Position numbers and translations under genes: made by a program. From positions 88,591 through 152,590 of the forward strand of contig JAAVWC010000007.1 of NCBI GenBank assembly GCA_023910675.1: DNA of 64,000 nt. The letters are read 5' to 3'. Under the pieces are notes generated by a model. The model had not been told where the DNA came from. It made no database searches and saw nothing but the letters and a program-made list of their open reading frames with translations. The DNA is from Gemmatimonas sp. (GTDB lineage: Bacteria > Gemmatimonadota > Gemmatimonadetes > Gemmatimonadales > Gemmatimonadaceae). This document shows positions 36,642-45,195 of this stretch, piece by piece (the first letter of the stretch is position 1; the number at the start of each line of letters is the position of its first letter).

Positions 36642-37591
36642 CGCGCGAGTGCGCGATCCACGCCCATGGCTACGAAGAGCAGGGCCAGATAGAGCAACGA
36701 ATACTTGTACACCCACCAGGCCGGCGCCGTCCACGGGGCACCGCGCACCGCGGCAATGCGCACCTTGAGCACGCCCCAGAGCAGCAGCGCGTTGAGCACG
36801 GTGGCGCTCGCCAGATAGAACAGCCCGAACGCTCCGTACAACACCGGCATGACCGTGAGCACGAGGAGAATCACGGTGTACCACACCATCTGGTTCATCG
36901 TTTCGCGCTCACCCCACACCAGCGGCGCCATTGGCACCTTGGCGCGGCCGTAGTCCACCTGCTTGAGCAGCGCGAGCGCCCAGAAGTGCGGCGGGGTCCA
37001 GTAGAACACGATGAGAAAGAGGCAGAGCGCCGTCACGTCGAGCGTGCCCGTCACCGCCGCCCAGCCCACGAGCGGCGGAAACGCACCGGCCGCGCCACCA
37101 ATGACGATGTTCTGCGGCGAGGTGCGCTTGAGGATGCGCGTGTAGATGAAGACGTAAAAGTAGAACCCGGCGAGCGCGAGCCCGGCGGTAAGCACGTTCA
37201 CGAAGTGCGCGAGCATCCACGTGGCCAGCGTCGCGCAGAACACGCCGAACGCGAGCACCTGCGTGGGCGACATGCGTCCGCTGGGAATGGGGCGCAGCCG
37301 CGTGCGCGCCATGACGTCGTCGATATCGCGGTCGATGTACATGTTGACCGCGTTCGCACCGCCCGCCATGAGATAGCCGCCCACCATCACCAGCAGCACC
37401 GTCCACAGACTCGGCGAGCCGGCGGCATACATCGGCGCCGCCGTGGTGACGAGCAACAGCGAAATGATGCGCGGCTTGGTCAGCGCGACCAGATCACGCG
37501 ACAGCGGCGTGTCGGCCGGCGCCGGCACCTGCTGGTCACCGTTCGTGCCGCTCGTCATGGTCCCACCGATAGGAGAAACGCCCGTGGCCAT
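36638..37591 (-). CDS. ctaB: Protohaem IX farnesyltransferase (haem O synthase)
   Basis: A UbiA-superfamily membrane enzyme attaching a farnesyl group to haem b to give haem O for terminal oxidases. The start is ATG 37591, or 37558 (MTSGTNGDQQ), where a GGTGGG sequence lies just upstream; 317 or 306 residues. Prenyl-diphosphate motifs are ANAVNMYIDRDIDDVMARTR (first Asp-rich) and FYWTPPHFWALALL with the second conserved region. About nine helices, e.g. VLLVMVGGYLMAGGANAVNM. It fits the window's haem theme (hemDCB, ccm). No coxMOP-type oxidase genes are adjacent, only the small membrane protein gene upstream. Confidence 0.93.
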   Translation of the reverse strand: MATGVSPIGGTMTSGTNGDQQVPAPADTPLSRDLVALTKPRIISLLLVTTAAPMYAAGSPSLWTVLLVMVGGYLMAGGANAVNMYIDRDIDDVMARTRLRPIPSGRMSPTQVLAFGVFCATLATWMLAHFVNVLTAGLALAGFYFYVFIYTRILKRTSPQNIVIGGAAGAFPPLVGWAAVTGTLDVTALCLFLIVFYWTPPHFWALALLKQVDYGRAKVPMAPLVWGERETMNQMVWYTVILLVLTVMPVLYGAFGLFYLASATVLNALLLWGVLKVRIAAVRGAPWTAPAWWVYKYSLLYLALLFVAMGVDRALAR

Positions 37592-37592
37592 A

Positions 37593-37838
37593 TCAACCGG
37601 CCATGGCGCGCCAGGCACCATAGAAAAGAGCCACCAGTCCGCCGATGGGCAGAATGGCCTGAACGACTTCGGCCCACTGACGTGGTGCCGGGACCGCGCT
37701 GTTGGTGGGCGCGTCGGGAAGCGTGCGGAAGACCGCGCGCATGATATAGAGCTGGGCTACTGCACAGACGGCGACGGCGACCCAAAAAAAAGAGGTCGCG
37801 GCGGCCGGGGAGAGCCAGGAGTCAATAGGGAAGTTCAT
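37593..37838 (-). CDS. Small membrane protein (81 aa)
   Basis: No family was recognised. Two transmembrane helices: TSFFWVAVAVCAVAQLYIMR (about 15-34) and VVQAILPIGGLVALFYGAWR (about 58-77), with a Pro-rich loop between. ATG 37838. It directly precedes ctaB (the stop at 37593 is next to the ATG at 37591), so co-expression with haem O synthesis is likely. It may be a small oxidase-assembly or quinol-oxidase accessory protein, but that is inference from position only. Confidence 0.65.
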   Translation of the reverse strand: MNFPIDSWLSPAAATSFFWVAVAVCAVAQLYIMRAVFRTLPDAPTNSAVPAPRQWAEVVQAILPIGGLVALFYGAWRAMAG

Positions 37839-37903
37839 GACAAGTGAAAACTAGACAGTGTTCGGTGGTGGTGTACCCCCGTCCCTCGTACTACCATAGC
37901 CGC

Positions 37904-39274
37904 ATGGCCAAGCCCCCTGTGTCTGCTTCCGCTGCCTCCGCCCCCGCTGAGCTCCCGCGCTCGCTCGGGCTCTGGAGCGCCATCGCCGTCCTCGTCGGTA
38001 CGACCATCGGATCCGGGATTTTCCGCTCCCCGGCCGGTATCGCCGACAAACTCCCCGGGCCGCTGCCGCTCATGGCGGTCTGGGCGGTCGGCGGGCTCTT
38101 CGCCCTCTGTGGCGCGCTCACCCTCGCCGAGCTCGCGGGCGCCATGCCGCGCACCGGCGGCTATTTCGTGTATATCCGCGAGGCCTGGGGGCGGCTCCCG
38201 GCGTTCCTGTATGGATGGGCCGAGTTCACGCTCATTCGCGCGGCGGCGCTGGGGGGCATCTCGCTCACCTTTGCGCAGTATTTCCTGCGCGCGCTGGGCA
38301 TCGACCCCAGCATCGCCCCCTACGACGCCTACGCGCACTACATCGCCGCCGGCGCGCTGATCCTCATGGCCACCATCAACGTGGTGGGGCTGCGCTGGGG
38401 CTCGCTGGTGCAGAATGTCACCACCGTGGCCAAGTACGGCGGGCTCGTCATCATCGTGCTGCTCGCGTTCACGCTAGGGCTCCCCAAGACCGGCGGCTAC
38501 TTCACCCCCGCCGCGCCGCCGGGCAGCTTCTCGGTGTCGGCCTTCGGGCTGGCGCTGGTGTCGGTGCTCTGGGCCTTCGACGGCTGGGGTGACCTCGCCA
38601 AGGTTTCCGGCGAAGTGAAAGACCCGCAGAAGACGCTCCCCAAGGCCATCGTGCTGGGCACGCTCGCCATCATCGCCATCTACATTCTGGCCAACCTCGC
38701 GTATCTGTCGGTGCTCTCGGTCGACGAAATGCGCAAAGCCCCGCTGGTCGCCGCCGACGTCGCGCTCCGCCTCATCGGCCCCATCGGCGTGACGCTGGTC
38801 TCGCTCACGGTGCTGCTCTCGACCTTCGGCTCGGTGAACGGCTCGCTGCTCACGGGCCCGCGCATCTTCTTCGCCATGGCGGACGACGGCCTGTTCTTCA
38901 AGCAGGTCGCCAAGGTGCACCCCACCTTCAAGACGCCGTACGTCGCCATCATCATGACAGGCACGCTGGGCGTGGGCTTCGTGCTGCTGCGCAGCTTCGA
39001 ACAGCTCGCCGACATCTTCGTGACCGCGAGCCTCGTGTTCTACATCATGAGCATCGGCGCGATCTTCAAGCTGCGTCAACGCCCCGACTGGAAGCCGCCC
39101 GTGAAGACGCCGCTGTACCCGTTCGTGCCGGCACTGTTCTGCCTCGCCGTCCTCTTCCTGCTCGGCAACGCGCTCATGGACCCGGCCCAGCGGATCCCGA
39201 CGCTCGGCGTATTCGGGGTCATCCTGCTGGGCGTTCCGGTATTCTACGCTACTGTGGGTCGGAAACGCGGTTGA
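37904..39274 (+). CDS. Amino-acid permease, APC superfamily
   Basis: An inner-membrane amino acid transporter with about 12 helices. 456 residues from ATG 37904. TM1 carries the unwound substrate motif VGTTIGSGIFRSPAGIA. TM3 region LAGAMPRTGGYFVYIREAWG and TM6 region VLWAFDGWGDLAKVSGEVKD are typical of the LAT/SteT-like branch. TM8 area FGSVNGSLLTGPRIFFAMAD is also conserved. Substrate specificity cannot be read. TACCAT ends six bases before the ATG with no ribosome-binding site. The stop leads into palindrome C. Confidence 0.88.
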   Translation: MAKPPVSASAASAPAELPRSLGLWSAIAVLVGTTIGSGIFRSPAGIADKLPGPLPLMAVWAVGGLFALCGALTLAELAGAMPRTGGYFVYIREAWGRLPAFLYGWAEFTLIRAAALGGISLTFAQYFLRALGIDPSIAPYDAYAHYIAAGALILMATINVVGLRWGSLVQNVTTVAKYGGLVIIVLLAFTLGLPKTGGYFTPAAPPGSFSVSAFGLALVSVLWAFDGWGDLAKVSGEVKDPQKTLPKAIVLGTLAIIAIYILANLAYLSVLSVDEMRKAPLVAADVALRLIGPIGVTLVSLTVLLSTFGSVNGSLLTGPRIFFAMADDGLFFKQVAKVHPTFKTPYVAIIMTGTLGVGFVLLRSFEQLADIFVTASLVFYIMSIGAIFKLRQRPDWKPPVKTPLYPFVPALFCLAVLFLLGNALMDPAQRIPTLGVFGVILLGVPVFYATVGRKRG

Positions 39275-39383
39275 ACGGCAACGGCGGTTCGGGTTTGAGC
39301 TGCTACTGCGGTTGATGGACTGCCACTGCGGTTCTGGACCGCCACCGCAGTTGAGGGCCACCGCAGTTCAGGTCCACAAGGAA

Positions 39384-39419
39384 GCGCCCGCCCGGCCATG
39401 CCGGGCGGGCGCGTTCTTT
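39384..39419 (+). terminator. Terminator of the APC permease gene, inside palindrome C
   Basis: A stem of about 12 bp with loop CCAT (39384-39412), very GC-rich, is followed by GTTCTTT. It faces the plus-strand permease gene. Confidence 0.7.
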
Positions 39420-39492
39420 GGTGGTTGGACCTTTGCCGCCGCGGCATCGCGCGGACACACCGCAATCCCCCCACCGCCCATGTCCAACCACC

Positions 39493-39530
39493 AAAGGAAC
39501 ACGCCCGCCCCGGCAAAGCCGGGACGGGCG
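39493..39530 (-). terminator. Terminator of the TonB receptor gene, inside palindrome C
   Basis: Stem CGCCCGYCCCGGC with loop AAA-type (39502-39530). On the minus strand it is followed by TGTTCCTTTGG. It mirrors the hairpin at 39384 on the other strand. Confidence 0.65.
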
Positions 39531-39657
39531 TTTCCATAGCAACCCAAACCGCAGTGTTCCTCAACCGCAGGTGCCGTCCAAAACCGCAGTAGCAGTCCAA
39601 AGACCGCCGTAGCAGTTCAAACCCGAACCGCAGTCAAGCAGTAACCGCAGCAAAAGG

Positions 39658-42600
39658 TTAGTTGAAGATATACCGCAACCCCAGCTGCATACGCCACACG
39701 TCGCTCGTGCCCGCCGTGCGCTCGAAGCTCTTGTCGAGCAACTGCGTCGGCGAAATGTTCGTGAAGCGGAACAGGGCGCGTCCCTGCGCGTCGGCACCAC
39801 GGGCAACCAACGGACGATTGTTCACCGCACGCAGCCCCTGGCCCCAGTTGTCGTTCAGGAAGTTGCCGAAGTTCAGGATGTCGAGACGCAGCTGCAGCGA
39901 GTTCTTCTGACCGCCAAGGCGGGCGAAGAGGTCCTGCGTGATGCTCAGGTCCGCGTTGTACAGCATCGGCAGGAACACCGCGCCCCGCTCGGCGTACTGC
40001 CCGCGACGCGACGACAGGTATTTGTCCTGATTGATGAACGCTTCGAACGCGTCCTGCTGCTCCTGCACCGTGAACGTGCGCGCACCCGTGCCCGTCGACG
40101 TGAACTGCTCGAAGTTCATCTCCGAGCCATCCTTCGGCACGTAGATCAACTCGTTGTTCGCGATGCCGTCGCCGTTCAGGTCGCCCGAGATGGTGTAGCT
40201 CGTGTTTCCCGCGTTGCGGCCTTCGAAGAAGATCGAGATGCCCGTCTTGCCGAAGCCGAAGTACTGCTTCTGGTACGACGCTGTCACGAAGAAGCGGTGA
40301 CCGGCGGCCGCACTCGAGATGCCCACGCCCGGGTTGTTCGCGTCGAACGTGATCGGGTTACCCGTGAAGCTGCCGCCGGCAATGGAGCCCGCGTCGACGG
40401 TGTTGCGCGCCATGCCGTAGTTGTAGGCGGCCTTGGCGAAGAAGCCGCCGGTGAACGCCTTCTCGAGCGAGAACGACGTGTTCCACGCCGAACCGACATC
40501 CTGATTCTTGAGGACGATCGCGTTCTGCACGTTGCAATTCAGGCGGACCTGCAAGCCTGCGGCCGGGCAGGCGTCGCTGTAGCGCGGGCGACGATCGGCG
40601 CCCGTGAACGCGCCCGTCGGGCCAGCCAGGTTCGCGTCGATATAGTACACACCGTTCACGTCCGTGCTGTACAGGAACTCGGCCGTCGCATTGAGGCCCC
40701 AGAAGATGCGGCGATCAACCGCGAGGTTCGAACGCCAGATCTGCGGGAACTTGAAGTCCGGGTCCGTCAGCGCGAGTTCGTACTGCGCCGCCGGCGCACC
40801 GGTCACCGTCGCCGGCTTGTACGCATCCGGGTTCGGGTTGAACGGACGGTTGCGCGTGTTGTCCACCGACTCGAAGCCCGTGAGCACACCGTTGTTGCCA
40901 ATCTGGTTCGAAATCCAGACGTAGGCCGGACGGCCCGTGAAGATGCCCGTACCACCGCGGATCTGCGTCTTCTGGTCGTTGTTCACGTCCCAGTTGAAGC
41001 CGAGGCGCGGCGAGAAGAGCAGGTTGGCATCGGGGAGCTTCTGCGTCTGGAACTGCACGTCACGACGGTTCTCGTCGCGGAACGTGAGGCTGTTCGCCTG
41101 AGCATTGGTGAAGCCCGTCTTGCCGAACACCGGGACATCCACGCGGAGACCCGCCGTCACACGGAGGTTGTCGCGAACGCGGAACTCATCCTGCGCATAC
41201 ACGCCGCCATACATCACTTCGAGCGGCTGAACGGGCTTTTCCTGACCCGGGATGTTCGCCCAGCGCACCTGGAAACGGCGCGCCGTGATCGGCGACGTCG
41301 TGCGGTTCGGGTTGGCCAGGTAGTCGTTCGCGTCGGCGTAGAAGTCGGCGAGCGAATTGTACACGTACGAACTCTGCGAACCCGGGAAGAACACGTTCTC
41401 CGACTCGTAGCGCTCGAACGAGCCGCCGATCGTGAACTCATGGCGATCACGCGAGATCGTCAGGTTGTTCTGCAGCTGGAAGCTCTTGTAGCGCAGTTCG
41501 TTGTTCGGCGTGAACGGCTCGAAGCCGAATGACGTGTAGGCGGTGCCTTCCTGCAGGATGTCGACGAACGGGAAGACCGATCCGCGCGAGGCGCGGCTTT
41601 CATCCTGCGACGTGAAGCCGATGATGAAGTTGTTCGCCATACGGTCGCCGAACAGCGAGTTCCATTCACCCACGACGCTGCGGATGTTCTCCTTGATCTG
41701 GTAGTTCGAGTTCTGGAAGGAGAGGAACGTATTGTTGTTCGCGCGGCCGAAGCCGAGCGACGCCGACGTGGACAGATTGACGTCGGTGTTCGAGTTCAGG
41801 GCCGTGAAACGCACGCTGAACTTGTTCTTGTCATTCAGGTTGTAGTCGAGGCGCGTGAGGAAGCGCTGCGACGGCGTCTCGTTGTCGTAGCCCGAGTACG
41901 GGCCCGTCTCGTAGTTGAACTTGTCGCGCAGGAACGTCGACAGGTTCGTCAGGTCCGACGCCAGCACGCGTGTCGTGTTGCCCGTGACCGCCTCGCCCCC
42001 CGTGTTTGCGAGGCGAAGAATGCCTGGCTGCGTCTGCTGGTCTTCTTCGTAGCTCGTGAAGAAGAACAGCTTGTCCTTGATGATCGGGCCGCCGAGGCGG
42101 GCACCCACCTGCGCGTAGTTGAACGTGCCGGGGTTGAATGCGACCGCGCCGGCCTGACGACCGACGAGGTCTTCATTGCGCATGAAGTAGTAGGCCGAGC
42201 CGGTGAACTGGTTCGTACCCGAGCGCGTCACCGTGTTCACGCCGGCGCCCGTGAAGTTGCCCTGACGCACGTCGTACGGGGCGATGTTCACTTGGATCTG
42301 GTCGATCGCGTCGAGCGAAATTGGCGCCACACCCGTACGGTCACCCGGCTGGCCACCGAGGCCGAACGAGTTGTTGAAGTACGAGCCGTCAACCGTGATG
42401 TTGTTGAGGCGGTTGTCCTGGCCGGCGAAGCTCGAGCCGCTCGCCTGCGGCGTAAGGCGCGTGAAGTCGCCGATACGACGCGAAATGGTCGGCAGCGCTT
42501 CAATGGTCGCGCGGTTCACCGAGGTGGCGGCGCCGGTGCGCGTGGTGCTCAGCGCATTGGCGTCGGCCTGCGTGGTGAGCCCCTGCAGCTGCACGGCCGC

Positions 42601-42954
42601 CGTGGCAAGCTTGAAGCGCACGTCGGCGGTCACACCAAGCGTGAGGCCCGGGACTTCGCGGGTTTCCTTGCGATAGCCAAGGGCGCTGGCCGTGATCTGG
42701 TACGGCCCGCCGATACGCATACCGATGATGGCAAAGCCACCGTCAGCGCGGGTACCGGTGCTGTAGCGCGTCCCCGACGGCGCGTGTACCGCGTCGATCC
42801 GAACGTTTTCTATGGGCTTGCCGGTAGAATCGGTCACCGATCCGCGAATTGCGGATGTGGTGACCTGCGCCTCCACCGGGCGGGCACTGGCCATGGCAAG
42901 CATCGCCACGCCAACTGCCATCCAGCTGCGAACAGCACGCCGGACAAATTGCAT
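39658..42954 (-). CDS. TonB-dependent outer-membrane receptor with N-terminal carboxypeptidase-regulatory domain
   Basis: A beta-barrel receptor that imports large or scarce ligands using TonB energy. 1098 residues from ATG 42954 with an AGGAG ribosome-binding site eight bases upstream. The signal peptide ends about ARPVEAQ (residue 29). The carboxypeptidase-regulatory-like domain follows (TSAIRGSVTDSTGKPIENVR, about 32-110). Then come the plug (ISRRIGDFTRLTPQASGSSF, GVNTVTRSGTNQFTGSAYYF) and a long barrel (FFTSYEEDQQTQPGIL, LRVTAGLRVDVPVFGKTGFT, FSPRLGFNWDVNND). It ends with aromatic WRMQLGLRYIFN, the usual C-terminal sorting strand. This is the Oar-like class. No SusD partner or TonB/ExbB genes are adjacent, and the ligand is unknown. 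Confidence 0.93.
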   Translation of the reverse strand: MQFVRRAVRSWMAVGVAMLAMASARPVEAQVTTSAIRGSVTDSTGKPIENVRIDAVHAPSGTRYSTGTRADGGFAIIGMRIGGPYQITASALGYRKETREVPGLTLGVTADVRFKLATAAVQLQGLTTQADANALSTTRTGAATSVNRATIEALPTISRRIGDFTRLTPQASGSSFAGQDNRLNNITVDGSYFNNSFGLGGQPGDRTGVAPISLDAIDQIQVNIAPYDVRQGNFTGAGVNTVTRSGTNQFTGSAYYFMRNEDLVGRQAGAVAFNPGTFNYAQVGARLGGPIIKDKLFFFTSYEEDQQTQPGILRLANTGGEAVTGNTTRVLASDLTNLSTFLRDKFNYETGPYSGYDNETPSQRFLTRLDYNLNDKNKFSVRFTALNSNTDVNLSTSASLGFGRANNNTFLSFQNSNYQIKENIRSVVGEWNSLFGDRMANNFIIGFTSQDESRASRGSVFPFVDILQEGTAYTSFGFEPFTPNNELRYKSFQLQNNLTISRDRHEFTIGGSFERYESENVFFPGSQSSYVYNSLADFYADANDYLANPNRTTSPITARRFQVRWANIPGQEKPVQPLEVMYGGVYAQDEFRVRDNLRVTAGLRVDVPVFGKTGFTNAQANSLTFRDENRRDVQFQTQKLPDANLLFSPRLGFNWDVNNDQKTQIRGGTGIFTGRPAYVWISNQIGNNGVLTGFESVDNTRNRPFNPNPDAYKPATVTGAPAAQYELALTDPDFKFPQIWRSNLAVDRRIFWGLNATAEFLYSTDVNGVYYIDANLAGPTGAFTGADRRPRYSDACPAAGLQVRLNCNVQNAIVLKNQDVGSAWNTSFSLEKAFTGGFFAKAAYNYGMARNTVDAGSIAGGSFTGNPITFDANNPGVGISSAAAGHRFFVTASYQKQYFGFGKTGISIFFEGRNAGNTSYTISGDLNGDGIANNELIYVPKDGSEMNFEQFTSTGTGARTFTVQEQQDAFEAFINQDKYLSSRRGQYAERGAVFLPMLYNADLSITQDLFARLGGQKNSLQLRLDILNFGNFLNDNWGQGLRAVNNRPLVARGADAQGRALFRFTNISPTQLLDKSFERTAGTSDVWRMQLGLRYIFN

Positions 42955-43225
42955 CGAGAAACTCCTGAACTCTTGGAGGGGGGATGGTAACAGCAACACA
43001 GGGCAGACGATCCCTGCGTGGAATCGTGGGAACCGACCACGGCGAAATGTAACGAACCCAGATCCGGTCGGACTCGCCCAGCCGGGACCGTTCGAATGAC
43101 CGTTACCGAGCTGTTGCGACCGGCCCCGCCTGATCAACCGATACTACCGGCATTTCGTTGCCGAACCCTTGGGTTCCCCTATCGCTTTCCACAAAAGGAA
43201 AGCGCCTCTGGTCGGTCAGGCTATC

Positions 43226-43414
43226 GGTCCGTCGGTCTACTGGCCGACGGCACTAGCCCTCAGGGAAAAGAACGTAAGGACAAAGGAAGAAGCGCGGTTC
43301 GGTCCACCGGGTACCACAGTTGTGGTTGCCCAGCGGATCAAACCGCGCTTCTTCCTTTGTCCTTGCTTTCTTTGCCCTGAGGGCTCGATCCGTCGGCCAG
43401 TGGACCGCCGGACC
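43226..43414. repeat. Palindrome B2
   Basis: Full-length copy of the B element. Outer arms 43226-43248 and 43392-43414 pair with two mismatches. Inner arms begin AGCCCTCAGGGAAAAGAACG at 43255 and their complement ends at 43385. The centre contains CGCGGTTCGGTCC as in B1. It sits in the 490-bp gap between the TonB receptor start and the 3' end of the MCE gene. The rest of the gap (42955-43225) holds the receptor's ribosome-binding site and presumably its promoter; nothing else was recognised there. Confidence 0.85.
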
Positions 43415-43444
43415 AGCCCCCCGTCGTTCAACCGCCGTCCAGTC

Positions 43445-44332
43445 TCAAAAGATCTTGAGATTGATGTACTTCCGCGGATTCGCCTTGATATCGATCAGCA
43501 GCGAATCCATCCGCGCCAGCAGCGTGTCCACCCGCGCGTACACCGCCGGGTCATTCATCAGTTTGCCCGCCGTGCCCGGCCCGCTGTTCACCTTCGTGAT
43601 CAGCCCCTGCACTTGGCTGTTCGTTGCCGACAACTCCCTCGACAGCTGCTCGAAGCTCGCACTCGTGGCGCGCAGGTTCACGAGCGTCGAGTCGACTTTG
43701 GCGCTGTCCACCGACGACAGCGTCTTACGGAGCTGCAACTGGGTGAGCGTGAGCTGACGCGACTGCTCCGCCGTCACGCTGCTCAGCTGCGCCACGAGCT
43801 TGGTCAGATCGGCGATCATCTGGCGCGAATCCTTCACGCCGCCCCCTTCCACGAACTGCGTACGCGCTTCGTCGCTCAACGCGCGCACGTTCAGCGCGAT
43901 CGAGTCACCCTTGGAAAGCAGCGCCGCCACCCCTGGCGAGCCCGTGCCGGTGGGAATCGTATCGCCCGACGCCATCTTGCCCTCGACGCCTTTCACCGGC
44001 GTCAGCGCGATCAGCATGTCCCCAAAAATGCCGTTCGCTTCGACCGTCGCCGTGGTGCCGGTGGGGATCTTGTATTCGTCCTGCACCTGATAGGTCACCA
44101 CGATCGTGCCGTCAGGAATGAGCTCCACCTGCTGCACGAAGCCCACCTGCACGCCGGCCAGCAGCACCGGCTGCCCCTGCTTGAGCCCCGCGCCCCACGG
44201 GAAGCGCGAGTACATGGGATAGCCTTTGGACAGGCCGCCGCGGGCAATCCAGATGGTGCCGCCGAGGGCAATCACGATACCCACCAGCAGCAGAAGCCCC
44301 ACCAGCAGTTCGTCGCGTCTCTTTGTCGTCAT
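43445..44332 (-). CDS. mlaD: MCE-domain lipid-transport protein (MlaD-like)
   Basis: A membrane-anchored periplasmic protein that forms rings carrying phospholipids between membranes. 295 residues from ATG 44332. One N-terminal helix (LLVGLLLLVGIVIALGGTIW, residues 8-27), then the MCE domain (about 35-115: RFPWGAGLKQGQPVLLAGVQ, VGFVQQVELIPDG, GTTATVEANGIFGDM). A long coiled-coil-like C-terminal region follows (VAQLSSVTAEQSRQLTLTQL and beyond). Last comes a DUF-like KVNSGPGTAGKLMNDP segment common to Mla/Mce proteins of this type. It follows the mlaE-like permease by 37 bp. No MlaF ATPase is next to it. Confidence 0.88.
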   Translation of the reverse strand: MTTKRRDELLVGLLLLVGIVIALGGTIWIARGGLSKGYPMYSRFPWGAGLKQGQPVLLAGVQVGFVQQVELIPDGTIVVTYQVQDEYKIPTGTTATVEANGIFGDMLIALTPVKGVEGKMASGDTIPTGTGSPGVAALLSKGDSIALNVRALSDEARTQFVEGGGVKDSRQMIADLTKLVAQLSSVTAEQSRQLTLTQLQLRKTLSSVDSAKVDSTLVNLRATSASFEQLSRELSATNSQVQGLITKVNSGPGTAGKLMNDPAVYARVDTLLARMDSLLIDIKANPRKYINLKIF

Positions 44333-44369
44333 GATCGAAATAGGGGTGCAGGCGGTAGCCGAGCGGCCA

Positions 44370-45161
44370 CTAGGCCTGGATGAACGGGGCGAGGACGGCT
44401 GCGACGATCGCGTCGAGCACGAGAATGGAGACCGAGGCAATCACGACTGCGAGCGCCGTCGAGCGACCCACGCCCTCCGCGCCCGCTTCCGTCACGTACC
44501 CTTCGTACGAGCAGACGAACGAGATGGCCGCGCCGAAGCAGAACGCCTTGATGAGCGAGTACACCACCTGAAAGGAGGTGAACGCGAGGCGCAGGCCGCT
44601 CAGGTAGTCCGCCGTGCGGACATCGGTGGCGAGTACCAGGGTGGCCCACGCACTGAAAATGGCCGTGGCGTTGGCGAGCACCGTGAGCACCGGCAGCATG
44701 ACGAGGGCCGCCATGACGCGCGGTAGCGCCAGATACGCCACCGGATCGAAGCTCAGCGTTTCGAGAGCGTCAATCTGCTCAGTCACGCGCATCGTGCCGA
44801 TTTCGGCGGTCATGCGAGCGCCCACGCGCCCCGTGAGCACCAGCGCCGTCAGCAGCGGGCCGAGCTCGAGCACGATGGACTGGCGCACGATGAGCCCCAC
44901 CACCGACATCTGGACGCCGGGGAAGAGCTGGTACCGTGTCTGGAAGGCGGTTACCCCACCAAGAAAGGCCGCGACGATGACCGCCAGCGGCACCGAGTCG
45001 ACGCCGATATTGCGCATCTGCCGGATGAACTCCGGCACCCACGTGCTGGGATCACGCAGGCCGCGCACGATGTCGCGCCCGTAGTAGGCGCGCTTCCCGA
45101 ACGCGTGCAGCAAGCCGCCGATGCGTCCCTGGGCAAAACGCACCGCAATATCGATGGGCAT
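44370..45161 (-). CDS. mlaE: MlaE-family ABC transporter permease
   Basis: The inner-membrane permease of an MCE phospholipid transporter. 263 residues from ATG 45161. Family motifs are FIRQMRNIGVDSVPLAVIVA, GLIVRQSIVLELGPLLTALV, LTGRVGARMTAEIGTMRVTE (the coupling-helix region), EQIDALETLSFDPVAYLALP and the C-terminal GAEGVGRSTALAVVIASVSI. It lies 34 bp downstream of lptG. The usual ATP-binding subunit (MlaF) is not found in this window, so either it is encoded elsewhere or another ATPase serves. Confidence 0.9.
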   Translation of the reverse strand: MPIDIAVRFAQGRIGGLLHAFGKRAYYGRDIVRGLRDPSTWVPEFIRQMRNIGVDSVPLAVIVAAFLGGVTAFQTRYQLFPGVQMSVVGLIVRQSIVLELGPLLTALVLTGRVGARMTAEIGTMRVTEQIDALETLSFDPVAYLALPRVMAALVMLPVLTVLANATAIFSAWATLVLATDVRTADYLSGLRLAFTSFQVVYSLIKAFCFGAAISFVCSYEGYVTEAGAEGVGRSTALAVVIASVSILVLDAIVAAVLAPFIQA

Positions 45162-45195
45162 CAGCTCGAGCAGGAGATGGAGAAGAGCAGGGGCG

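Larger units (their letters stand above)
39275..39657. repeat. Compound palindrome C between convergent genes
   Basis: The 383-bp gap between the permease stop and the TonB receptor's 3' end is almost all inverted repeat. The outer left part (about 39282-39375) contains CTGCGGTT at 39306 and 39326 (20 bp apart) and related units. The outer right part (about 39545-39650) contains the complement AACCGCAG several times, spaced about 16-20 bp. The inner part holds two strong hairpins plus a long pairing segment (TGGTGGTTGGAC near 39420 with GTCCAACCACCA near 39482). The architecture is like A1/A2 but the module sequence differs. No gene is seen. Confidence 0.8.

Noticed and set aside
39303..39612. 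Small open frames inside palindrome C
   Set aside because: They are products of the repeat units and hairpins, present in most frames on both strands.
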